DNA of 64,000 bases from Maribacter halichondriae (GTDB lineage Bacteria; Bacteroidota; Bacteroidia; Flavobacteriales; Flavobacteriaceae): positions 372,001 to 436,000 of the forward strand of contig NZ_CP107030.1 in NCBI RefSeq assembly GCF_027474825.1, in the 5' to 3' direction. Of this stretch, positions 8,796-18,454 are shown piece after piece. A program made the translations under genes and the position numbers. Below the pieces are notes generated by a model, which was not told the origin of the DNA, did not search any database, and worked only from the letters and a program-made list of their open reading frames with translations. Position 1 is the stretch's first letter; every line of letters starts with the position of its first letter.

Positions 8796-11345
8796 ATGGA
8801 TGATAATTTCTCACCGCGGGTAAAAGACGTAATTGCATATAGCAAAGAAGAAGCATTGAGATTGGGCCATGACTTCATTGGCACCGAGCACTTGATGTTG
8901 GGCCTTTTGCGCGATGGTAATGGAAAAGCAATCAGCATTCTCGATGCATTGGAGGTCGATTTGGATCATTTAAGACGAAAAGTAGAAATTTTAAGCCCGT
9001 CTAATCCGAACCCTTCAGGAACTCAAAAAGACAAAAAAAATCTACATCTGACGCGACAGGCTGAAAGGGCCCTGAAAACCACTTTTCTTGAAGCAAAACT
9101 TTTTCAAAGCTCATCGATCAATACGGCGCACCTATTACTTTGCATTCTCAGAAACGAAAACGACCCGACCACAAAACTGCTACATAAGTTGAAAGTGGAC
9201 TATGATGGTGTAAAGGAACAGTTCAAATTTATGATTACCAGTGATGACGAAATCATCGATTCTCCTACTTCGGAATCTTTTCCGGGAGATTCCGATGACA
9301 TGGGCGATGCAAAAGAAGGAACTTTTGGGTCCACTTCAAGCCAAAAGGGCAACAAAAAATCAAAGACCCCTGTACTCGATAACTTTGGGAGGGATTTAAC
9401 CAAAATGGCAGAGGAAAATAAATTAGACCCTGTTGTTGGAAGAGAAAAAGAAATCGAGCGGGTATCACAAATCTTAAGCCGGAGAAAGAAGAACAATCCA
9501 TTGCTCATTGGCGAGCCAGGTGTTGGAAAAAGCGCCATCGCAGAGGGATTGGCACTGCGCATCATCAATAAAAAGGTCTCTAGGATCTTGTACAACAAAC
9601 GTGTGGTTACCTTGGATTTAGCTTCTTTGGTGGCCGGAACAAAATATAGGGGGCAGTTCGAAGAACGCATGAAAGCCGTAATGAACGAGCTGGAAAAAAA
9701 TGAGGATGTCATTCTCTTCATCGATGAGATTCATACCATAGTTGGTGCGGGAGGAGCAACAGGAAGCCTGGATGCATCCAATATGTTCAAACCGGCCTTG
9801 GCCCGTGGCGAAATACAATGTATCGGTGCAACCACACTTGACGAATATCGTCAATACATTGAAAAAGACGGTGCTTTGGAACGTCGTTTTCAAAAAGTCA
9901 TCGTTGAGCCTACCACGGTCGATGAGACTATTGAAATCCTGCAGAATATCAAAGGTAAATACGAAGAACACCATAATGTTCAATATACCGATGAAGCAAT
10001 TATCGCTTGCGTGAAATTGACGCATCGCTATATGACGGATAGATTCTTACCGGACAAGGCCATTGACGCTTTGGACGAAGCCGGGTCTCGAGTACACATT
10101 GTTAATATGGATGTGCCAAAACAGATCTTGGAACTCGAAAAGCAGCTTGAAGATGTGCGTGAATTGAAAAACAGCGTAGTCAAAAAGCAGAAATATGAAG
10201 AAGCTGCCAAATTGCGTGACGACGAGAAGAGAATAGAGAAAGATTTGGCCACGGCCCAAGAAAAGTGGGAAGAAGATAGTAAACAGCACAAAGAAACCGT
10301 TTCTGAAGACAACGTGGCCGATGTGGTCTCTATGATGAGCGGTATTCCTGTAAACAGAATAGCACAGACCGAAAGCAACAAATTGGCCGAACTGCCCAAT
10401 CTGATAAAGGCAAATGTTATAGGTCAAGATGAGGCGGTCGCCAAAGTTGCCAAAGCCATTCAAAGAAACAGGGCCGGACTCAAGGACCCCAACAAACCCA
10501 TAGGAAGTTTTATTTTCTTGGGACAAACAGGGGTGGGAAAAACCCAATTGGCCAAAGTGCTGGCCAAAGAATTGTTCGATTCGGAAGATGCCTTGATACG
10601 TATCGACATGAGCGAATACATGGAAAAATTCGCTATATCTAGATTGGTCGGAGCACCTCCGGGATATGTAGGATATGAAGAAGGTGGCCAGTTGACCGAA
10701 AAGGTGCGGCGTAAACCGTATTCGGTTATTCTTTTGGATGAGGTCGAAAAAGCACATCCTGATGTGTTCAATATGTTATTACAGGTTTTGGATGATGGAT
10801 ACTTAACCGATAGTCTCGGTAGAAAGATAGACTTCCGGAATTCAATAATCATAATGACCTCAAATATTGGAGCGCGTCAATTAAAAGATTTCGGACAAGG
10901 GGTCGGTTTCGGTACGGCGGCTAAAAAATCGCAGGAAGATACGTATCAGAAAAGTGTTATCGAAAGTGCCTTGAAAAAGGCTTTCGCCCCTGAATTCTTG
11001 AATCGTATAGATGATGTTATCGTGTTCAATCCTTTGGAGAGGGAACATATCCATCAAATCATCGATATCGAATTACGTAAGCTCTATGCGCGTATTTCGG
11101 ATATAGGTTACGACCTTAAGCTAACAGATAAGGCAAAAGACTATATAGCTGAGAAAGGATTCGACAAACAATATGGGGCCCGTCCGTTAAAGCGTGCCAT
11201 TCAAAAATATATTGAAGATGCATTGGCAGAGGAAATCGTAAATTCCAAACTAGAGGAAGGCGATAGTATTTTTATGGACCTGGATACCAAAAAAGATGAA
11301 TTGACCATAAAAATCAAAAAAGCGGAAAAATCGTCTAAAACATAA
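8796..11345 (+). CDS. clpC: ATP-dependent Clp protease ATPase subunit ClpC
   Basis: An 849-residue Hsp100 ATPase that unfolds substrates and feeds them to ClpP. Order: two Clp N repeats (1-150), a Ser/Gly-rich linker, first AAA+ module with Walker A GEPGVGKS near 239, a UVR-like coiled middle region ([17 protein letters not shown]) that marks ClpC rather than ClpB, second AAA+ module with GQTGVGKT near 575, and a C-terminal small domain. The VGFG segment in the second module fits the ClpP-docking loop. The start [13 protein letters not shown] is typical. It is divergent from gyrA and followed by a terminator. Confidence 0.95.
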   Translation: MDDNFSPRVKDVIAYSKEEALRLGHDFIGTEHLMLGLLRDGNGKAISILDALEVDLDHLRRKVEILSPSNPNPSGTQKDKKNLHLTRQAERALKTTFLEAKLFQSSSINTAHLLLCILRNENDPTTKLLHKLKVDYDGVKEQFKFMITSDDEIIDSPTSESFPGDSDDMGDAKEGTFGSTSSQKGNKKSKTPVLDNFGRDLTKMAEENKLDPVVGREKEIERVSQILSRRKKNNPLLIGEPGVGKSAIAEGLALRIINKKVSRILYNKRVVTLDLASLVAGTKYRGQFEERMKAVMNELEKNEDVILFIDEIHTIVGAGGATGSLDASNMFKPALARGEIQCIGATTLDEYRQYIEKDGALERRFQKVIVEPTTVDETIEILQNIKGKYEEHHNVQYTDEAIIACVKLTHRYMTDRFLPDKAIDALDEAGSRVHIVNMDVPKQILELEKQLEDVRELKNSVVKKQKYEEAAKLRDDEKRIEKDLATAQEKWEEDSKQHKETVSEDNVADVVSMMSGIPVNRIAQTESNKLAELPNLIKANVIGQDEAVAKVAKAIQRNRAGLKDPNKPIGSFIFLGQTGVGKTQLAKVLAKELFDSEDALIRIDMSEYMEKFAISRLVGAPPGYVGYEEGGQLTEKVRRKPYSVILLDEVEKAHPDVFNMLLQVLDDGYLTDSLGRKIDFRNSIIIMTSNIGARQLKDFGQGVGFGTAAKKSQEDTYQKSVIESALKKAFAPEFLNRIDDVIVFNPLEREHIHQIIDIELRKLYARISDIGYDLKLTDKAKDYIAEKGFDKQYGARPLKRAIQKYIEDALAEEIVNSKLEEGDSIFMDLDTKKDELTIKIKKAEKSSKT

Positions 11346-11367
11346 ATTAAAGTAAGAATTTTAAGAT

Positions 11368-11399
11368 AAGGGAGTCATACAAATTGACTCCCTTTTTTT
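11368..11399 (+). terminator. clpC intrinsic terminator
   Basis: A 10-bp stem AAGGGAGTCA/TGACTCCCTT (11368-11377 with 11385-11394) is followed by a T run, 22 bp after the clpC stop. Confidence 0.85.
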
Positions 11400-11545
11400 A
11401 TGGCATAAAATGAAGTCGTAAGAATTGAATCACAGTAAAACTGCTCAAAAAGCAGTATAAACGATATTTAAGCGTTTAATCTAATATTTTCTACAGTCTT
11501 TACGGTTACATCTACATTCGTTGCAGACACTATAACACAGATGAA

Positions 11546-11947
11546 ATGAGAGTGGGACAACCGAAAAAGACAATTATCGTAAGGGAATATCAGTTAGACA
11601 TCGGAGTTATTCAGGTATTTGAAAACTATATGGTCGCCATATTTGAAGAAGGGGCGACACTAACGTTGGAACGCGCTTACCAAATTATAGGCATTTCCGA
11701 AATTCATTTTAGGGAAAAGAATTTTGGTTACATAAGCCTGAGAAAAAACTCCTATGCCATTGACCCTACCATTTATAGTTATTTAAGGGAGTTGGACAAC
11801 CTAAAGGCACTGGCCATCGTATCGGTAAAAGAAATCGATATGCACAATTTCAAAATCGAGAAGCTTTTCTATAAAAAGCCTATGAAATTCTTTATCGAGT
11901 TCGACAACGCACTTGCTTGGGTCAAACAACGGGTAAAGAGTAAATAG
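11546..11947 (+). CDS. Conserved hypothetical protein, possible STAS-like fold
   Basis: 133 residues, no signal peptide or membrane segment. The mix of short hydrophobic strands (DIGVIQVFENYMVAIFEEG) and helices, with the ending FIEFDNALAWVKQRV, recalls small STAS-like flavobacterial proteins whose last helix follows an 'F.D...A..WL' pattern. No catalytic motif is visible and I do not assign a function. It stands alone between the clpC terminator and a convergent lipoprotein gene. The upstream 200 bp hold a short inverted repeat (CTGCTCAAAAAGCAG) but no convincing promoter. Confidence 0.65.
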   Translation: MRVGQPKKTIIVREYQLDIGVIQVFENYMVAIFEEGATLTLERAYQIIGISEIHFREKNFGYISLRKNSYAIDPTIYSYLRELDNLKALAIVSVKEIDMHNFKIEKLFYKKPMKFFIEFDNALAWVKQRVKSK

Positions 11948-11983
11948 AACCCAAGCGGCAAACAAATTGGATAAACCCTGATG

Positions 11984-12523
11984 TTAAGGTGATTTATCAG
12001 CATTTAAATCTTTTAGCACCTTGTGATTGTCTTTTAGAAAATCCCACTTGTCGCCAAATTTGCCATCGACTACATCGAAGTGCCAAATCTCATCCCACGA
12101 AAGTGCCTGATTTTTAGGTTCGATACCTTTAATTATTTCGTCGCCATAATCGCTGCCCTCAAAAGTATGTGATGCCGCATAATTAGCGGTTATATTGATC
12201 CAAACGATGGCTTCATTTCCTTCTACGGTCAAATGTTTGATTGTCGATTTATAATTGGGGAAGGATTCTCTAAATTTGGAATGTTCCTCTAAAAATTCTT
12301 CTGGGTTTGGTTGAAGGTAGTTGGGAAGTTTGGTTTTCCAATCCGATGAATTCAATTCCCTCAAGTAATTCTTAATGAAATTTCTTGTGCTTTCTTCCTC
12401 GGATAGCCTCGACTCAAAAGCCTGTAATTGAGATATTTGATTTTCTTGAACACCCTCATTTTTTGGTCCACCACAAGACAACAGGCCACAAACGGCCAGA
12501 CCATATACTAGTTTTTTTATCAT
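11984..12523 (-). CDS. Lipoprotein with SnoaL/NTF2-like domain
   Basis: 179 residues. The N-terminus MIKKLVYGLAVCGLLSC is a lipoprotein signal with lipobox LLSC (Cys17), so the protein should be lipid-anchored in the envelope. The mature part has the NTF2-like layout also seen in the upstream gene (FLEEHSKFRESFPNYKSTIKHLTVEGNEAIVWINI), close in pattern to FFDGAFPKYELFVEEMVTEGNKVIVQGR there, which suggests the pair arose by duplication. Substrate unknown. It follows the next SnoaL gene by 15 bp in one likely operon. Confidence 0.75.
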   Translation of the reverse strand: MIKKLVYGLAVCGLLSCGGPKNEGVQENQISQLQAFESRLSEEESTRNFIKNYLRELNSSDWKTKLPNYLQPNPEEFLEEHSKFRESFPNYKSTIKHLTVEGNEAIVWINITANYAASHTFEGSDYGDEIIKGIEPKNQALSWDEIWHFDVVDGKFGDKWDFLKDNHKVLKDLNADKSP

Positions 12524-12538
12524 TTTTTCTTTATAATT

Positions 12539-12931
12539 TTAAGACGCTGTAGTCTGGGGTTGCATCACACCTAATTGTTCCATCAATATCATCTGATCGG
12601 CAATAAGCCAGTGGTCTGTTATTCTACCATTTTCGATGGTGTAACGAATAACAAAAGGTAAGTCCATTTTTCTACCTGTAGGTGGAATACCGCTAAATTC
12701 ACGTTCGTGGATTCCCGTGGCCCTACCCTGAACGATTACTTTATTACCTTCGGTAACCATTTCCTCGACAAAAAGTTCGTACTTGGGAAACGCCCCATCA
12801 AAAAATTGAATGTGCTCTATCAATTTTTCATCATTGGTATATTCTTCACATAGTTCACGTGTCTTTTCGACACCTGAAATTGCATTGAAATACTTAATGA
12901 TGAATTCCCTGTTTTTCTTTAGACTATCCAT
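12539..12931 (-). CDS. SnoaL-like ester cyclase family protein
   Basis: About 130 residues, cytoplasmic, with the SnoaL/ester-cyclase pattern: central EFSGIPPTGRKMDLPFVIRYTIENGRITDHWLIADQMILMEQLG, where the conserved G.PPTG and final helix are clear. SnoaL proteins are small cone-fold enzymes, often aldol cyclases or hydrolases, but genome neighbours here give no pathway. I prefer the start at 12931 (MDSLKKNREF) over an in-frame ATG 39 bp upstream, which adds a non-conserved stretch. It is probably co-transcribed with the SnoaL-like lipoprotein. Confidence 0.75.
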   Translation of the reverse strand: MDSLKKNREFIIKYFNAISGVEKTRELCEEYTNDEKLIEHIQFFDGAFPKYELFVEEMVTEGNKVIVQGRATGIHEREFSGIPPTGRKMDLPFVIRYTIENGRITDHWLIADQMILMEQLGVMQPQTTAS

Positions 12932-13033
12932 AAGATTGAGTTTTTTGAATATTACATCTATATTATACACATCAAAGTTAGGGCGACTTTTAAGACCCTA
13001 ATTGACCGAATGTTGCAAAAAATTGCGCCTAGG

Positions 13034-13896
13034 TTACATTTTGGCCTTTATAAAATCGGAAGGGTTAAAACCAAACTTTTTTGAAAAGAGCGCGTAAAAT
13101 GACTTTTACTTGCAAAACCTACCTCATAACAAACTTCACTTACGTTCAAATCTTTATCTTTTGATTGTAGGAGCTTTTTTGCTTTTTCCAATCGTACGAA
13201 TCGCAAATATTGTTGGGGAGACATTTGGGTAAGGTTCTTAATTTTTCGAAACAATTGTGTTCGACTCAAGGCCATGGCATCGGCCAAGGCATCTACCTTA
13301 AAATCGGGATTTGAAATATGTGAATGTATGACCGCATTGACTTTCTTCAAAAAAACTCCCTCACTGTTACTTTTTAACGCAGCGGCCTTTTCCAAATGTT
13401 CGGTATTCGAAAAATGGGAACTAAGCCTTTGACTGACCGCGGAAAAATACATTGGATATTTTTTGGGCAATAAACTTCCGTTTACACCTGATTTAGTGGG
13501 CATCATGCTATCTTGCTTTGTAGGAATCGAAACTATAAAGCGAGTTCCCTGGCTCAGTTTTTCAACCAAAAGACCGTTTTTAACCGCCGAGAGAATCTCT
13601 CCTAATCGAGAAAGATCTACCCCGGTATTCTCTATGGAAAGAATACACCGATCCTCGTTCTCAATACATCGACCTACTGAAACTTTGATAGAATAGGATT
13701 GTGGAGTAAAAGTCACTACCCGGCTTAGCAATACCGTAATTTCAGAAAGTACTTCCTCTGGATTATAAGAAGCCTGTAACGTTTCAACCGAAGATTCAAA
13801 TTCCAACTCCACCTCTTGCGCTACGGCAAAAGGCCGAAGGCCCGTGACCAGTCCACGGAACAAGGGAACAAGATCGGCATTGATGGCAAATGACAT
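13034..13896 (-). CDS. HATPase-like / AraC-type regulator (frameshifted at the 3' end)
   Basis: Residues about 20-145 resemble a histidine-kinase ATPase domain (YNPEEVLSEITVLLSRVVTFTPQ.., SIENTGVDL, GTRFIVSIP) and about 180-285 form an AraC HTH domain (DALADAMALSRTQLFRKIKNL, DLNVSEVCYEVGFASKSHF). As given, the last residues run out of frame after SFQK and stop at 13048. Adding one base to the T6 run 13077-13082 restores the standard AraC ending KKFGFNPSDFIKAKM, stopping at 13034. The layout matches the C-terminal half of hybrid two-component regulators, with sensor, phospho-acceptor and receiver parts absent. It lies upstream of the SnoaL pair, in the same direction. Confidence 0.72.
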
Positions 13897-13971
13897 AAGA
13901 ACTAGTAATAAGAATACCTATAAGATAGTGTTTAAGACAAAGGTTTCCAAACCTCCCTAAGAACCCATTGA

Positions 13972-15525
13972 CTACTCTTCCGAACCGGCGGGAACTTCTT
14001 CTTGTCTAGGAGCTTCGGGGATTTCGAATAAATCTATATATGCTTTTCCTATCGATTCTATAACTGCCGAAGCGGTCAACGATTGATATCCCGTATACTC
14101 AACTGCGATATCTCCTGCCCTGCCGTGTAGATAAACGCCAAAGACAGCGGCATTCAATGGCTCGTATCCCTGAGCCACCAGACCTGTTATAATACCCGTC
14201 AAAATATCGCCTGTGCCTGCGGTTGCCATTCCTGGGTTTCCGGTCATATTCACATATCCTTTTTCATCATACACAGTGATGGTATGCGCCCCTTTTATCA
14301 AGACGATACAATCGTGTTTTTTTGAGAAGGTCTTGACTTTTTTGAGTTTATCAAAATCATCTTTCCACTTGCCGACAAGTCGTTCCAATTCCTTGGGGTG
14401 AGGGGTCAAAATCGATTGTTTTGGAAGCATTTTCAAAAACTCCTTATTCCCAGAAATAATATTCAAAGCATCCGCATCGATGACCAAAGGAACCTTATTC
14501 TTTTTAAGAAAATCGCAAAAAGCTTTCACGGTTTCCGTATTCGTGCCCAAGCCAATCCCAACTCCGACCACAGAAGGATCAATATTAAAATCAATCTTTC
14601 CAATCGTACGTTCGTTGGTATCGGTAATCACCATTGCCTCGGGTAAGGCAGTCTGCAAAGAAAGATATCCACATTCGGGCACATAGGCGGTGACCAAGCC
14701 ACTACCGGAATGCAGACACGCCTTCGAAGCAAGAATTACCGCTCCAATTTTTCCATGACTGCCTCCAATAATCAACGAATGGCCATGCGTACCCTTGTGC
14801 GAATATTTCTCACGAGGTTTGTATAACGGCAGCATCTCATTTTTTCCTATCAGTTCATATTCCGTCTCGTTGGTCATTAAAAATTCGGGGTCGAGGCCAA
14901 TGTCCAAAATTTCCCACTGGTTGACATAGATACCTGTTTCCGGCATGAAAAAAACCAATTTTGGCGCTTGAAAACTGAGTACATAATTCGATTTTATAAT
15001 ACCGCTTGGATTGGCCGGTATTTTATCGGTAAACAATCCGGAGGGGATATCCACCGAAAGAATAAAGGCTTCAGACTCGTGTAGATGCTCCATAAGCTTC
15101 ATCACCCATTTATCCGGCGGACGGTTGAGACCGATTCCAAAGATGGCATCAACGATAATATCATCCCTACCTATTTGTGGAAGGGTGTCATCCGATTCCA
15201 AAAATTCGGGCCATACTTTTCTATCTTTCAACCGTTCAAGATTGATCAAAAAATCCTTTGAGCGCGTCTTGCTATAATTCACGACGTACACGGCAATGTT
15301 ATACCCATGTTCCTGTAGATGTCTGGCAAGGGCGATTCCGTCACCCCCATTATTACCTATTCCGCAGAACAGATGAATCTTTACCTGCGCACCTTGCATA
15401 CGTTTGTGAATCCAATTGAATATCTGAATGGCGGCCCGTTCCATCAACTGGTCACTTGTAATCTGCTGTTTCTCTATTGTGAATTTATCAGCGGCATATA
15501 TTTGTTGGGCGGTAAAAAGCTTCAT
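13972..15525 (-). CDS. nnr: Bifunctional NAD(P)HX epimerase / dehydratase
   Basis: 517 residues, a natural fusion. The N-terminal YjeF-type domain (1-215; GIGNNGGDGIALARHL) epimerises damaged hydrated NAD(P)H; the C-terminal ribokinase-like domain (235-505) has the signature GNPGMATAGTGDILTGI and dehydrates (S)-NAD(P)HX in an ATP/ADP-dependent way. Together they repair hydrated nicotinamide cofactors in the cytoplasm. Length and start (MKLFTAQQIYAADKF) are typical. It is a stand-alone gene divergent from thrA. Confidence 0.93.
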   Translation of the reverse strand: MKLFTAQQIYAADKFTIEKQQITSDQLMERAAIQIFNWIHKRMQGAQVKIHLFCGIGNNGGDGIALARHLQEHGYNIAVYVVNYSKTRSKDFLINLERLKDRKVWPEFLESDDTLPQIGRDDIIVDAIFGIGLNRPPDKWVMKLMEHLHESEAFILSVDIPSGLFTDKIPANPSGIIKSNYVLSFQAPKLVFFMPETGIYVNQWEILDIGLDPEFLMTNETEYELIGKNEMLPLYKPREKYSHKGTHGHSLIIGGSHGKIGAVILASKACLHSGSGLVTAYVPECGYLSLQTALPEAMVITDTNERTIGKIDFNIDPSVVGVGIGLGTNTETVKAFCDFLKKNKVPLVIDADALNIISGNKEFLKMLPKQSILTPHPKELERLVGKWKDDFDKLKKVKTFSKKHDCIVLIKGAHTITVYDEKGYVNMTGNPGMATAGTGDILTGIITGLVAQGYEPLNAAVFGVYLHGRAGDIAVEYTGYQSLTASAVIESIGKAYIDLFEIPEAPRQEEVPAGSEE

Positions 15526-15773
15526 TTACTAAAAGTAAGAGTGAATTATTGACGATTCTCTAAAAATAAGTGCAAACATTTGATTGGGATACTAAAAGTA
15601 CTACTTTTGATGCTTTATAAGAAAAATGGGCGTTCTCAATTCGTACATAGTAATCCACTCCTCACCGTCTGCCATAGATTGTATTACCACGACCCCTGTG
15701 GGGTAAGCAACTATTTTTTTCGTCCGTCTTTTAGTTCTTTTTTTCTCATTTGAAATCCACCTTTTGTAAATTA
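15526..15773. other. Intergenic region between nnr and thrA
   Basis: No supported gene. A long open frame on the minus strand here and into the repeat region is rich in Arg/Lys with no family features and is probably chance. Confidence 0.4.
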
Positions 15774-15862
15774 CCTCGGGGCAAGTCCCGCGAGGCATTG
15801 AAAGGAAATTCATTGTTTGATTTCGACGCAAGCGTCGGAGCATATAAATCTCGATTATCGAG
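15774..15862. repeat. Cluster of three short palindromes upstream of thrA
   Basis: Three inverted repeats lie within 90 bp just before thrA: an imperfect GC-rich hairpin (15774-15795, CCTCGGGG../..CCCGCGAGG), CGACGCAAGCGTCG (15824-15837) and CTCGATTATCGAG (15850-15862). The first is like interspersed palindromic elements common between genes in this phylum. No leader peptide or Thr/Ile-codon run supports attenuation. Confidence 0.5.
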
Positions 15863-15879
15863 TAAAATCCGTTTTCAAA

Positions 15880-18327
15880 ATGAAAGTATTGAAATTTGGG
15901 GGCACTTCGGTCGCCAACGCACAGCACATCATTAAGGTCAAAAACATTGTATTAAAAAACACCGGCGGCAGTGCCATTGCGGTTGTGGTTTCGGCATTTG
16001 GCGGAATTACCGACTTATTGCTAAAGGCCTCGGAAAGTGCGGCGTTAAACGATACTTCCTACACCAAAACTATAAAAGAGATTGAAATAAGGCACCTGAC
16101 CGTGATAAAGGAATTGCTTCCTATACAAGTTCAAAGTAGTATTTTAAGCAAAATAAAATCGGAAATAAACGATTTGGAAAGTCTGTTAGAAGGAACTTTT
16201 TCGATTGGGGAACTTACCCCAAAATTATCCGATAAAATTGTGAGCTATGGTGAACGAATGTCCTCTTACATCATTAGCTCCTTTTTTAAGGAGGAAGGCC
16301 TGGATGTCACTTTCAAAGACAGCAGGGAAATTATCCGAACCGATGAAAACTACGGTGCAGCGGTGGTCGATTTTGAGATGACGAACACGGAGTGTGTCGA
16401 ATATTTTGACAAGACAGAGCATCTGATAACCGTAATGGGGGGTTTCATTGGATCTTCGGCTATGGGAAATACAACTACATTGGGTCGCGGTGGATCCGAT
16501 TATACGGCCGCCATAATCGCGGCCGCAACAGATGCCGAGGTACTGGAGATCTGGACCGATGTAAGCGGTATGTACACCGCCAACCCAAAAATCGTAAAAC
16601 AAGCCAAACCCATTCCGCAACTATCCTATGAAGAAGCCATGGAACTGTCACACTTTGGTGCATCGGTTTTATATCCACCTAGCATTCAACCTGTATTGAC
16701 GAAGAATATTCCCTTGCACATTAAGAATACGTTCGACCCTGAAGCCTATGGTACCCTTGTCTCGAGAGACCACCGTGAAAAAAAGAAAGTAGTCAGTGGA
16801 ATCAGTTCCGTAGAACATATTGGAATACTCACCTTGGAAGGGCCGGGAATGGTGGGCATACCGGGTATTTCAGCTCGATTTTTCGATGTGCTTTCAAGAG
16901 CGGGTATCAATGTTGTACTGATTACGCAAGCCTCTTCTGAACATTCTATTTGTGTAGGAATCTCGGATAAGGATCTGGGCAAAGCCGTTGAAAAAATCAA
17001 TTCGGCCTTTTCTTTTGAGATATCCCAAGGTAAAATAAATCCCGTCAAAGCCGAAACTGACCTCGCCATCATCGCACTTATCGGCGATCAGATGAAAAGC
17101 CACCAAGGCTTGAGCGGAAAAATGTTCAGCACCTTGGGCAAAAACAATGTAAACATAAGAGCAATCGCACAGGGGGCCTCGGAGCGGAACATCTCGGCCG
17201 TAATTCGAAATGTCGATGTCAAGAAGGCCTTGAATGCCCTGCATGAAGAATTTTTTGAAGAAAACACCAAACAGCTCAATCTATTTGTAATGGGCGTGGG
17301 CAATGTAGGATCGAAATTTTTGGCCCAAGTTCAAAAACAACGAAAATTTTTAAAAGACAACCTCAAATTAAATTTGAGGGTCATCGGTATTTCAAATTCC
17401 CGCACAATGGCTTTTGACGAAAACGGCCTCTCGTTGAAAAACTGGGAGACATTATTGGCCGAAGGTCAAAAAGCGGACAGGGATATATTTTTCGAAACGG
17501 TACAACACTTCAATTATCGAAATAGCATCTTCGTTGATAATACGGCAAGTGATGCAGTAGCAGCTACCTATGCATCGTATTTGGGCAATAGTATCTCTGT
17601 AGTGACTTGTAATAAAATAGCCTGTTCTTCTGATTATGCCATCTATAGAAACCTCAAGCATTTAGCGAACGAATATAACGCCCCGTTCCTTTTTGAGACC
17701 AATGTGGGAGCAGGATTGCCCATTATTGATACGTTAAAGCATCTGATTGTCTCCGGGGATAAAGTATTGAAAATTCAGGCCGTACTTTCGGGAAGCCTGA
17801 ACTTCGTCTTCAATAATTTCAGCGATAAAACGACATTTCACGATGTGGTAAAACAGGCGCAAGAGGAAGGCTATACCGAACCCGACCCTAAAATAGATCT
17901 TAGCGGTGTGGATGTGATGCGAAAAATACTGATATTGGCACGTGAAAGTGGAAACGAATTGGAAATTGATGATATAGAAAATAAGTCCTTTTTGCCAAAG
18001 GAAAGTTTGGATACCGGCAATAACGAGGATTTTTTCGAATCCCTTAGAAAATATGAAGCCGAGTTTCAGAAAATGTATAAGGATGCGATGGAAAATGATA
18101 GCAAGCTAAAATATGTCGCACAATATGAAGATGGAAAAGCTAGTGTAGGTTTAGAGCAAATTCCGAAAGGTCATGATTTTTATAATTTGGAAGGAAGTGA
18201 TAATATAGTTTTATTTTACACGGAACGCTACCCCAACCAACCGATGATCATTAAAGGAGCCGGGGCCGGATCAGATGTTACCGCTTCTGGGATTTTTGCT
18301 GACATTATCCGAATCGGAAATTTTTAA
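15880..18327 (+). CDS. thrA: Bifunctional aspartate kinase / homoserine dehydrogenase I
   Basis: 815 residues. The aspartate kinase domain (1-300) starts with KFGGTSVANAQHI, followed by two ACT domains (about 315-465, allosteric sites that usually bind threonine) and homoserine dehydrogenase (about 470-815) with an NAD(P)-binding GVGNVGSKF segment. It carries out steps 1 and 3 of the aspartate pathway to threonine. I chose the ATG at 15880, 63 bp inside the longest frame, because the family begins at MKVLKFGGTS and the upstream part crosses the palindromes. First gene of thrA-thrB-thrC. Confidence 0.95.
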   Translation: MKVLKFGGTSVANAQHIIKVKNIVLKNTGGSAIAVVVSAFGGITDLLLKASESAALNDTSYTKTIKEIEIRHLTVIKELLPIQVQSSILSKIKSEINDLESLLEGTFSIGELTPKLSDKIVSYGERMSSYIISSFFKEEGLDVTFKDSREIIRTDENYGAAVVDFEMTNTECVEYFDKTEHLITVMGGFIGSSAMGNTTTLGRGGSDYTAAIIAAATDAEVLEIWTDVSGMYTANPKIVKQAKPIPQLSYEEAMELSHFGASVLYPPSIQPVLTKNIPLHIKNTFDPEAYGTLVSRDHREKKKVVSGISSVEHIGILTLEGPGMVGIPGISARFFDVLSRAGINVVLITQASSEHSICVGISDKDLGKAVEKINSAFSFEISQGKINPVKAETDLAIIALIGDQMKSHQGLSGKMFSTLGKNNVNIRAIAQGASERNISAVIRNVDVKKALNALHEEFFEENTKQLNLFVMGVGNVGSKFLAQVQKQRKFLKDNLKLNLRVIGISNSRTMAFDENGLSLKNWETLLAEGQKADRDIFFETVQHFNYRNSIFVDNTASDAVAATYASYLGNSISVVTCNKIACSSDYAIYRNLKHLANEYNAPFLFETNVGAGLPIIDTLKHLIVSGDKVLKIQAVLSGSLNFVFNNFSDKTTFHDVVKQAQEEGYTEPDPKIDLSGVDVMRKILILARESGNELEIDDIENKSFLPKESLDTGNNEDFFESLRKYEAEFQKMYKDAMENDSKLKYVAQYEDGKASVGLEQIPKGHDFYNLEGSDNIVLFYTERYPNQPMIIKGAGAGSDVTASGIFADIIRIGNF

Positions 18328-18380
18328 ACCCAACTTCGCGAGGAGCGGGGAAAATAGTTGAGTACAAAACAAATTTTAAC

Positions 18381-18444
18381 GCGACGCGGCGATCTGCTAC
18401 ATTTTGAATCAAACTAAAATAGATTGCCGCGCTTCGCTCGCAAT
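18381..18444. repeat. Imperfect long inverted repeat in the thrA-thrB gap
   Basis: The arm GCGACGCGGCGATCTGC at 18381 is partly complementary to AGATTGCCGCGCTTCGCTCGC ending at 18441. The right arm plus CAATGACG belongs to the widespread 'cgtcattgcgag...' class of intergenic repeats found in many bacteria. It would fold within the thr transcript. Family size cannot be judged from one window. Confidence 0.5.
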
Positions 18445-18454
18445 GACGAAACAA

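Noticed and set aside
15526..15880. Threonine attenuator or riboswitch before thrA
   Set aside because: No leader peptide rich in Thr/Ile codons and no terminator with T run is visible.
15601..15927. A 108-codon frame on the minus strand between nnr and thrA
   Set aside because: Basic, repetitive composition, overlaps the palindromes and the thrA start, no family features.
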